Notes under the pieces: model-generated
What the model saw: only the letters and a program-made list of their open reading frames with translations
Databases searched by the model: none
Told to the model about the DNA's origin: nothing
In this document: positions 1 through 6,012 of the stretch, one piece after another
Numbering within the stretch: position 1 is the first letter of the stretch
Layout: every line of letters starts with the position of its first letter
Program-made: the position numbers and the translations under genes
Origin: Vicingus sp036171675
GTDB taxonomy: Bacteria > Bacteroidota > Bacteroidia > Flavobacteriales_E > Vicingaceae
Direction: 5' to 3'
Length of the DNA: 14,333 nt
Assembly (NCBI GenBank): GCA_036171675.1
Contig: JAVHRO010000076.1
Span: 1-14,333, forward strand

Positions 1-94
1 AGTATCTATAGGAAAATTTAAAAAAATTACAAAATCAATTTATGCAACGGTCTTGATTTAATTCAATACATTTTAACATTAAAACAATAAATTC

Positions 95-745
95 ATGAAC
101 AAATATCTTAAAGAATCTCTATTATGGTTAATGATGTTGTTGCCCATGGTATATCTAGCTAATGTTTGGAATGTTTTACCCGAACAAGTACCCACGCATT
201 TTGGTTTCGATGGTAAAGCGAACGATTGGTCGAGTAAAAAATCGCTTATTTACCTCATTCCAGGGCTGCAATTTAGTATATATCTACTCATGTTACTTAT
301 TCCTGCAATCGACCCAAAAAAGAAAATTGAACAAATGGGTGACAAGTATTTTAACTTTCGGTTAATACTAACTATTTTTCTTTCTTTATTATCAACCTAT
401 ATTGTTTATGCAAGCAAGGTGGGAAATATAAAAAATCCAAACCTATTGTTCGCATTAATTGGGGTAATGTTTGCTATGCTAGGGAATTATTTTCAAACAC
501 TTAGGCCAAACTATTTTATTGGCATTCGAACACCATGGACGTTGGAAAACGAAAATGTTTGGAAAAGTACACATCGTTTGGGTGGTAAAATTTGGATGAT
601 TGGAGGAATTATCATAGCCATTCTTTCGTTTAATATTACCGATAATCAAATGTTCTCCATCATTTTTTCAACCACGCTATTTATTTTGGCAGTTATACCC
701 ATTTTTTATTCCTATTGGGCATTTAAAAACGATAAAAAAATATAA
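95..745 (+). CDS. SdpI/DUF1648-family integral membrane protein
   Basis: Predicted 216-residue inner-membrane protein. The first third matches the DUF1648 pattern: a membrane segment at about residues 8-27, then the extracytoplasmic-type stretch PEQVPTHFGFDGKANDW, then a second hydrophobic segment at about 51-70. The C-terminal half has the SdpI signature, with a hydrophobic segment followed by RPNYFIGIRTPWTL and a WKSTHRLGGK stretch (about residues 137-165), then two more membrane segments. About six membrane spans can be drawn. SdpI of Bacillus subtilis gives immunity to the SdpC toxin, but most homologues have no known function and no sdpC-like partner is visible here. The ATG at 95 puts the hydrophobic N-terminus right after the start. 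The gene stands alone, convergent with the glycosyltransferase unit. I saw no 11-base-period repeats in the 94 bases upstream. The family call is firm; the function is unknown. Confidence 0.85.
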   Translation: MNKYLKESLLWLMMLLPMVYLANVWNVLPEQVPTHFGFDGKANDWSSKKSLIYLIPGLQFSIYLLMLLIPAIDPKKKIEQMGDKYFNFRLILTIFLSLLSTYIVYASKVGNIKNPNLLFALIGVMFAMLGNYFQTLRPNYFIGIRTPWTLENENVWKSTHRLGGKIWMIGGIIIAILSFNITDNQMFSIIFSTTLFILAVIPIFYSYWAFKNDKKI

Positions 746-855
746 TTTCTTGTTCCATTTAATTGCGCCCATCAAATTATTTGATTCATTGTTTTTTCAA
801 AACCTGAATAGCAAAAGTCGTAATAACTTTAACCAAACAATACACATTTTATTAA

Positions 856-1848
856 TCAAAAAAGATAGCTTGAAATAGTTGAAGGCTCAATTTTGGTAAT
901 ACAATCGCAATCCAATCCTTTTGAACATTTTTCACAAAATGGATAATAAACCACTGCTTGTGCATGTTTGCCAACTGGCATCCATCGCCCTGGATGAATA
1001 GGCCGTTTAGGAGAGTACAACCCAATTGCTTTTTTGTTTAATGCCGCTGCAATATGAAGTGGGCCTGTGCTTGCCGCCACCAAACCATCAGTATTTGCTA
1101 TAAAAGCAATAAAATCAGTTAAACTTAATTTTCCGATGAGTGAAACTAAATTATCGTTATCGAATAAAAAGACATTACCTATCAATTTTCCCTCATCTTC
1201 TGTTCCGGAAATAAATAATTTAAATTTTTCTTTAGGCAGTAGTTTAGTTAAAGCTAAGTAATTGTTCAACCCCCATTCCTTGGCGCTTCCTTTCGATTTA
1301 GGATGAAGAATAATGTTTGTTCGGGTTGTATCTATTAAACTTTTTAACTCCGAATTTAACGTTGGGATGTTTTCAAAGCCATAAAAATTTGCCAATTCAG
1401 CTAATTCGAAACGCTCTAAAATACCAAGTGGTGCTAATAATTTTAAGTTGAGTTGACTTTCGTGCAAATTGGATTTGTTGCGCGAAAAATGAACTTTTTT
1501 GTTGCAGGTAAAAAAATGAAAAACTCGACCGAATGTGCCTATCCTAAAAGGAATATTAGCTTCTTTAACTAGTTTTGCTAAAACTTTATTTGGAAAAACA
1601 TGGATAAACACATCTGAGTCATAATTCTTTAATACTTGCAAGGCGTTCGGGTTATTTTGTAATTCATCCCAATTGATAAAATCATCGACAAATTTGCTCA
1701 ATGCAACAACGGGTTTAGTGTATGTTTTTCCTAGAAAAATTAATCGAGATTTCGGATAATATTTTTTAATAATTCCAGCCATTGGCAAGGTTAAAACCAC
1801 ATCACCAATACTATCGGTTCGACTTATGATTATGGTTTTAATGTCCAT
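856..1848 (-). CDS. Glycosyltransferase family 9 (heptosyltransferase-like)
   Basis: 330-residue cytoplasmic or membrane-associated glycosyltransferase of the ADP-heptose:LPS heptosyltransferase family (GT9), expected to add a sugar to the lipopolysaccharide core. The N-terminal Rossmann half starts with IIISRTDSIGDVVLTLPMAG, the characteristic GDVV acceptor-side motif. The C-terminal half has IILHPKSKGSAKEWG and, near residue 257, STGPLHIAAALNKKAIGLY, the nucleotide-sugar site of the family. Close to the C-terminus is a cysteine cluster, CEKCSKGLDCDC, also common in GT9 proteins. The start ATG overlaps the last 11 bases of the upstream family 2 glycosyltransferase gene, so translation is probably coupled. 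It is the last gene of the minus-strand unit that begins with the PhoB-like regulator. Whether the donor is heptose or another sugar cannot be read from the sequence. Confidence 0.88.
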   Translation of the reverse strand: MDIKTIIISRTDSIGDVVLTLPMAGIIKKYYPKSRLIFLGKTYTKPVVALSKFVDDFINWDELQNNPNALQVLKNYDSDVFIHVFPNKVLAKLVKEANIPFRIGTFGRVFHFFTCNKKVHFSRNKSNLHESQLNLKLLAPLGILERFELAELANFYGFENIPTLNSELKSLIDTTRTNIILHPKSKGSAKEWGLNNYLALTKLLPKEKFKLFISGTEDEGKLIGNVFLFDNDNLVSLIGKLSLTDFIAFIANTDGLVAASTGPLHIAAALNKKAIGLYSPKRPIHPGRWMPVGKHAQAVVYYPFCEKCSKGLDCDCITKIEPSTISSYLF

Positions 1849-2599
1849 TTTTAACCCAATGTTGTGTTAATTTTGAATACTTCAGGTAAGTGGCATAAGC
1901 AGAAATTCGCGCAATCGTAAAGCCCGCTGAGCCATCTAAAAAACCTAATTTGAAGATATAATCCTTAATAAATTTTACTATAGGACTCAAATAAATTTTT
2001 ATTACACCTACTTTTTTCCCAGATAGATACAAATCGTTAGATGCAATTGTAGTAAATTTTTCCGCCTGAGCATAGTGTTGCTCAATACTATAATAGCTAT
2101 AATGTAAACAATCGCCTTTTAAATGTAGAATGTTAACTGGCGCTGAAAATTCTAATTTCTCATGTATCTCCCCAACCCATTTGGTTATTGATTTATCAAA
2201 AATTCTAATTTTTGAGTCGGGATACCAACCTCCATGTCTTATCCAAGAACCACAATAATTGGTTAATCGATTAAAGCTACCAACCATAGGTGTTGACTGT
2301 TTTTTAAAATCAATGATGGCCATTATAAGTTCTGGAGAAAGGGCTTCGTCGGCATCGAGCGATAAAATCCAGTTGTGTATTGCCTGAGAGTTGGCAAAGT
2401 TTTTTGATTCGGAGTACCCCTCCCACGTTTTCTCTATAAAATTAACGTTGTTTTTTACACAAATTTCTTTGGTTTGGTCGGTCGAAAATGAATCCACCAC
2501 CACAATCTCATCAGCGACATCTTTAACAGAAGACAAACAGCGTTGAATGTTTTTTTCTTCGTTAAACGTAATTATAACAACTGACAATTTGATTTGCAT
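1838..2599 (-). CDS. Glycosyltransferase family 2, WaaE/KdtX-like
   Basis: 253-residue GT-A fold glycosyltransferase. It starts with LSVVIITFNEEKNIQRCLSS, the standard nucleotide-binding opening of family 2. The metal-binding DxD motif is SLDADEA at about residues 80-86. The following stretch (GGWYPDSKIRIFDK, then WVGEIHEKLE) resembles the WaaE/KdtX group that transfers glucose to the inner core of LPS. A hydrophobic segment at about 202-222 may be a membrane anchor. It begins 27 bases after the end of the histidine kinase gene and overlaps the next gene, the GT9, by 11 bases, so the four genes look co-transcribed. This places an LPS-core modification step under the control of the PhoB/PhoR-like pair. 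The exact donor and acceptor are not visible. Confidence 0.88.
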   Translation of the reverse strand: MQIKLSVVIITFNEEKNIQRCLSSVKDVADEIVVVDSFSTDQTKEICVKNNVNFIEKTWEGYSESKNFANSQAIHNWILSLDADEALSPELIMAIIDFKKQSTPMVGSFNRLTNYCGSWIRHGGWYPDSKIRIFDKSITKWVGEIHEKLEFSAPVNILHLKGDCLHYSYYSIEQHYAQAEKFTTIASNDLYLSGKKVGVIKIYLSPIVKFIKDYIFKLGFLDGSAGFTIARISAYATYLKYSKLTQHWVKNGH

Positions 2600-2626
2600 A
2601 GTACAAATAAACGAAAAGTATCGGTT

Positions 2627-3676
2627 TTATTGTTTTGCTTTTTTCAAGGTAAAAGAAAATGTTGAACCAACATCTACCGTGCTTCTTAAGTTTATGGTTT
2701 GATGATGGGCCTCAATAATATGTTTTACAATAGCCAAGCCCAACCCAGTTCCCCCACTATCTCTTGCCCTTCCTCTATCTGTTCGGTAAAAGCGTTCAAA
2801 AAGTCGTTTATGGTGCTTTTCTTCAATTCCTTGTCCATCATCAGCCACCTCTATTAAAATATTTTCGTCCATATCGTAAAACTTAATCTTTGTTTCGCCA
2901 TTTTCTTTTCCGTATTTTATAGAGTTAACGATAAGATTTACCAACACTTGATTTATTTTTTCGGAATCAGCCATTACAAATACAGGTTTGTTAATGGTAT
3001 TTTGAATGGAAAGACGAATGTTCTTTTCTTTGGCATTTAACACCAATGAATTAAGTACTTCTTGAGTTAGATCCACAATGTTAATTCTTTCAAAAACCAT
3101 TGCAATTACACCTGATTCGAGTTTACTAATAACATCCAAATCTTCAATAAGTGCAATCATTCTATCCACACTTTTGTTGGCTCGTTGCAGGTAATCTACA
3201 TTAATTTTTTTGTCAAAAATTCCACCCTCTAATAGGGTTAATAAATACCCCTGAATACTAAAAATGGGTGTTTTTAATTCGTGAGAAACGTTACCAACAA
3301 ACTCTCTACGGTAGGTTTCCATTTCTTTTAACCTCTCTATTTCGAGTTTATTTTTTTTATCCCAATCAATAACCTCCTCGCGCACCCTGCTAATAATATC
3401 GTTATCTAAACTAAAATCAGTTAATGCATCATCTTTACTCAATTTTAGATTATGTATGGTTCTATAAATTAGCTTAATTTTTTTATAAATAAACTGTTCA
3501 ATAGCAATAAGAAACCCAAAATAGGAGATGAGTAGTGATGTTAAAAAAATAAAAAGTAGCGAAATTATATGTATATGCTCAAGGAAATATTCCGACAAAA
3601 AAACAATTACAGTTACCGATGATGCGACAACAAAAGATAAGCGCAAGGCTATTTCTTTAGGGGTAAGGTTTTTCAC
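2627..3676 (-). CDS. phoR: PhoR-type sensor histidine kinase
   Basis: 349-residue membrane histidine kinase, predicted to phosphorylate the regulator encoded just upstream. Two hydrophobic segments (about residues 12-30 and 37-60) are joined by only a few residues, so there is no periplasmic sensor domain; E. coli PhoR is also like this and reads phosphate status through PstSCAB/PhoU. A short linker and coiled coil (about 95-125) lead to the H-box FVGNVSHELKTP with phospho-accepting His132. Then come the N-box VLVNLIVNSIKYG, the G1 box VADDGQGIEE, the F-box LFERFYRTDRG and the G2 box GGTGLGLAIVKHII: a complete catalytic domain. The start is GTG, with no in-frame ATG before the H-box region. 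The kinase family is certain. The phoR assignment rests on the short sensor region, the PhoB-like partner and the Pho-type repeats nearby. Confidence 0.85.
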   Translation of the reverse strand: MKNLTPKEIALRLSFVVASSVTVIVFLSEYFLEHIHIISLLFIFLTSLLISYFGFLIAIEQFIYKKIKLIYRTIHNLKLSKDDALTDFSLDNDIISRVREEVIDWDKKNKLEIERLKEMETYRREFVGNVSHELKTPIFSIQGYLLTLLEGGIFDKKINVDYLQRANKSVDRMIALIEDLDVISKLESGVIAMVFERINIVDLTQEVLNSLVLNAKEKNIRLSIQNTINKPVFVMADSEKINQVLVNLIVNSIKYGKENGETKIKFYDMDENILIEVADDGQGIEEKHHKRLFERFYRTDRGRARDSGGTGLGLAIVKHIIEAHHQTINLRSTVDVGSTFSFTLKKAKQ

Positions 3677-3734
3677 ACAACAAATTTAAATGAAAAATAC
3701 TGTTTTAAAGTAAATGTTACTTGATTAGTTGTGG

Positions 3735-4403
3735 TTAAATTTCAAACTTGTAACCAACCCCTTTGATGGTTTTAATGTATTGGTCACCCAATTTTTCACG
3801 TAATTTTCTAACGTGTACATCTATGGTTCTATCACCAACTACCACATCACCACCCCAAACACTGTCTAATATAATTTCTCGTGTAAATACTTTGCCAGGT
3901 TTAGAAAACAACAAAGCCAACAATTCAAATTCTTTTTTTGGTAAAGAAAACTCTTCTTTGTCTTTAAACACCAAATAACGTTCTCGATCAATTCTTATCC
4001 CCCCAACCTCATCATTTTCTACCTCACCTTTGCCTCCTTTTCTTCTTAATATTGCATTAATTCGGCTCACCAACAAACGTGGTTTTATAGGTTTTGGGAT
4101 GTAATCGTCAGCACCGGCATCAAAACCTGCTACTTGTGAGTAATCTTCTCCTCGTGCGCTTAAAAAAATAATTAACGTATCTTTAAATTTATCAATATTA
4201 CGTAGTTCGTGACAAGTTTCGATGCCATCCATTTCGGGCATCATTACATCTAAAATAATTAAATCGGGGTTTTCTTTTTTAGCTAATTGAATCGCATCTT
4301 TACCATTGTTACAGGTAATTACCTGAAATCCTTCCTTAGTTAAATTATACCTGATAAACTCCAAAATATCATTTTCATCGTCAACTAATAATATCTTTTC
4401 CAT
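3735..4403 (-). CDS. phoB: PhoB-type response regulator (OmpR family)
   Basis: 222-residue transcription factor with an N-terminal receiver and a C-terminal winged helix. The receiver is complete: acidic pair D8/D9 (LLVDDE), phospho-acceptor D52 in LIILDVMMPEMDG, S82 and K104 in the DDYIPKP motif. The DNA-binding domain (about 125-222) has the OmpR/PhoB signature, with recognition helix RTIDVHVRKLREKLG and the C-terminal hairpin IKTIKGVGYKFEI. I chose the ATG at 4403 because MEKILLVDDE is the normal family start; a TTG at 4433 would add ten unrelated residues and sits inside the predicted -7 promoter element. The kinase gene follows after 58 bases. Upstream are 11-base-period repeats and an exact TAnnTTTG element, consistent with autoregulation. 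Identification as phoB rather than another OmpR member is inferred from the context. Confidence 0.88.
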   Translation of the reverse strand: MEKILLVDDENDILEFIRYNLTKEGFQVITCNNGKDAIQLAKKENPDLIILDVMMPEMDGIETCHELRNIDKFKDTLIIFLSARGEDYSQVAGFDAGADDYIPKPIKPRLLVSRINAILRRKGGKGEVENDEVGGIRIDRERYLVFKDKEEFSLPKKEFELLALLFSKPGKVFTREIILDSVWGGDVVVGDRTIDVHVRKLREKLGDQYIKTIKGVGYKFEI

Positions 4404-4430
4404 AATAAGTAAATCATTGAATTTCAGGCA

Positions 4431-4476
4431 CAAAGTTACGCCCTATATTTTATGTGATGTGTTAACTTAATATTAA
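4431..4476 (-). promoter_or_regulatory. Predicted promoter and Pho-box-like repeats of the PhoB/PhoR operon
   Basis: Read on the minus strand, hexamers TTAATA (4476-4471) and TTAACA (4465-4460) are exactly 11 bases apart; a weaker third unit, CATAAA, follows at 4454-4449. Downstream is an exact Bacteroidota -7 element, TAACTTTG (4438-4431), 28 bases before the chosen ATG. PhoB/PhoP-type regulators bind direct repeats of this period, so autoregulation is likely. The repeats and the element are seen directly; binding is inferred. Confidence 0.55.
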
Positions 4477-4539
4477 ATTGTCTGAACACCCTGTAGTGTT
4501 GAAATGAATTGTTTTATTGAAAATTTTAATTTAATCTAG

Positions 4540-4567
4540 GTAACACCTACTTAACACCAACATAAAG
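4540..4567 (+). promoter_or_regulatory. Pho-box-like 11-base direct repeats upstream of the lipoprotein gene
   Basis: Units GTAACA (4540-4545), TTAACA (4551-4556) and ATAAAG (4562-4567) have an exact period of 11; the first two are also followed by similar spacers, CCTAC and CCAAC. A possible -7 element, TTATTTTG (4610-4617, one mismatch to TAnnTTTG), precedes the ATG at 4657. The wide gap between the repeats and this element makes the core-promoter assignment weak; the repeat itself is clear. Confidence 0.5.
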
Positions 4568-4656
4568 GAATCATAAACTTAGATTCATGATGTACTAATT
4601 TACCACTAGTTATTTTGCATTGTAAAAAATTAAAAATAATAACTAAAACAATTAAA

Positions 4657-5913
4657 ATGAAAACTAAACAATTATTAATTGCAACATTGGTAGTAATAGG
4701 GACCAGTATGTTCGTTACATCTTGTAGTAAAGACAACACCTCCGACCCAATTGCCCCTACACCTACAGTTCCAGTTGCTAGTAACGAAGTAGTTGTAACC
4801 GGTAACATTGGAGCAAGTACAACATGGACAAAAGACAAAGTGTATATTTTAAACGGTAGAGTTATTGTAACTGCTGGTACATTAACTATACAAGCTGGAA
4901 CAGTAATTAAAGGTAGAGCGGGAATTAACTCTAACTCTTCCACGCTAATTATTGCAAGAGGAGCTAAAATAGATGCGCAAGGAACATCAACTTCTCCAAT
5001 TATTTTTACTGCAGAAGCTGATGCTATTGTTTCAGGGCAAATCGAAAGCCCTAACCTAGACCCAACTCAAGGTGGTTTATGGGGTGGGGTTGTTCTTTTA
5101 GGTTATGCACCAGTATCCGATTTAAACGGTGGGGCTAATGGTCAATTGGAAGGAATTCCCGCTAGTGTTACCGAAGGTGTTTATGGTGGTAATGATCCTG
5201 CAGATAATTCAGGAATATTAAAATATGTTTCCATTAGACATGGTGGTACTGTTTACCAACCTGGCAAAGAAATTAATGGTTTAACACTTTGTGGTGTTGG
5301 AACAGGTACTGAAATTAATCATATAGAAATTATTACTACTGAAGATGATGGCATTGAGTTTTTTGGTGGAAGTGTAAATATTTCTAGTGTAATCTGTTAT
5401 AAAGGTGGTGATGATGGTTTGGATATTGACCAATCCTATTCAGGAACTATCACAAACTTTGTAATTTTCCAAGGAGATAGAAGTGATAAATCATTTGAAA
5501 TTGACGGACCAGAAAATGCAATTAATCCTAACGGTAAATTTACTATAAATGGAGGATATGTAATTAGTAACGGAACAAACCCTTATTACGCTATGCTTAA
5601 AGAAGGAGCACAAGGTGAGTTGAAAAATGTATATTTCACTAACTTTCCAACACCAACATCTGGTCAAGGAGTAATCTTTGCATCAGGGTTAACACAAACG
5701 AACTACGATAACGACATATTAACTGTTCATGCTAATATTTTTAACCTATCAGGTGGATTAACTATCGCCGACATAACAGATGGAACTGTTAATGACGCTA
5801 AAATGACCACAAACAATTCTGTGGGAGTAAGTTCAAACGGAGTATTTAATGCTTCTGAATTTAACGGATGGTCATTAGTATATTCAAAAGGTTGGTTGTC
5901 AGTATTAAACTAA
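4657..5913 (+). CDS. Surface lipoprotein with right-handed beta-helix-like repeats
   Basis: 418-residue predicted lipoprotein. The N-terminus is a lipoprotein signal peptide: MKTK, a hydrophobic stretch, then the lipobox VTSC with Cys23. The next residues, SKDN, put Lys and Asp right after the cysteine, resembling the charged export signal that sends Bacteroidota lipoproteins to the cell surface. The mature part is rich in short beta-strand/turn repeats (VYILNGRVIVTAGTLTIQAG, then segments with GGTVYQPG, EDDGIEFFGGS and GGDDGLDID). This is typical of parallel beta-helix proteins; the two Asp-rich turns are candidate metal or ligand sites. From memory, relatives in this phylum often carry the label multidrug transporter, which nothing in the sequence supports. 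I preferred the ATG at 4657 because it leads straight into the signal peptide. Pho-box-like repeats lie upstream and a TonB receptor gene follows, so it may act as that receptor's surface partner. Its ligand is unknown. Confidence 0.8.
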   Translation: MKTKQLLIATLVVIGTSMFVTSCSKDNTSDPIAPTPTVPVASNEVVVTGNIGASTTWTKDKVYILNGRVIVTAGTLTIQAGTVIKGRAGINSNSSTLIIARGAKIDAQGTSTSPIIFTAEADAIVSGQIESPNLDPTQGGLWGGVVLLGYAPVSDLNGGANGQLEGIPASVTEGVYGGNDPADNSGILKYVSIRHGGTVYQPGKEINGLTLCGVGTGTEINHIEIITTEDDGIEFFGGSVNISSVICYKGGDDGLDIDQSYSGTITNFVIFQGDRSDKSFEIDGPENAINPNGKFTINGGYVISNGTNPYYAMLKEGAQGELKNVYFTNFPTPTSGQGVIFASGLTQTNYDNDILTVHANIFNLSGGLTIADITDGTVNDAKMTTNNSVGVSSNGVFNASEFNGWSLVYSKGWLSVLN

Positions 5914-5969
5914 TTAACAATTAGTTAATATTTACCTAATATTCACACTATCTAAATGAAGTAAAATTG
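5914..5969 (+). promoter_or_regulatory. Pho-box-like repeats and possible promoter of the TonB receptor gene
   Basis: Right after the lipoprotein stop codon, TTAACA (5914-5919), TTAATA (5925-5930) and CTAATA (5936-5941) repeat with an exact 11-base period. A candidate -7 element, TAAAATTG (5962-5969, one mismatch to TAnnTTTG), lies 26 bases from the last unit start and overlaps the left arm of the terminator palindrome. It suggests that the receptor gene has its own regulated promoter besides any read-through from the lipoprotein gene. Confidence 0.45.
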
Positions 5970-5995
5970 CCGCAGATTAATCTGCGGCAATTTTT
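5963..5995 (+). terminator. Perfect palindromic intrinsic terminator between lipoprotein and TonB receptor genes
   Basis: The arms AAAATTGCCGCAGATT (5963-5978) and AATCTGCGGCAATTTT (5979-5994) are perfectly complementary, with a GC-rich core and a run of five T ending at 5995. It should end transcription from the lipoprotein gene on the plus strand. It lies only 17 bases before the receptor start codon, so receptor expression needs read-through or a promoter that overlaps the hairpin. Confidence 0.85.
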
Positions 5996-6012
5996 ATATC
6001 AACATTACAACC

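Noticed and set aside
746..855. Terminator between the convergent SdpI-like and GT9 genes
   Set aside because: Only a 5-pair AT-rich palindrome (CAAAT/ATTTG) is visible; too weak to call.
4404..4433. Longer regulator start at a TTG (4433)
   Set aside because: It adds ten residues not seen in the family and overlaps the predicted -7 element.
4551..4943. Minus-strand open frame of 130 codons opposite the lipoprotein 5' end
   Set aside because: It runs antisense to a well-supported gene and its promoter region, and shows no recognisable domain; most likely chance.
4657..5913. Multidrug transporter label for the beta-helix lipoprotein
   Set aside because: It has no membrane spans after the signal peptide and no transporter motif.
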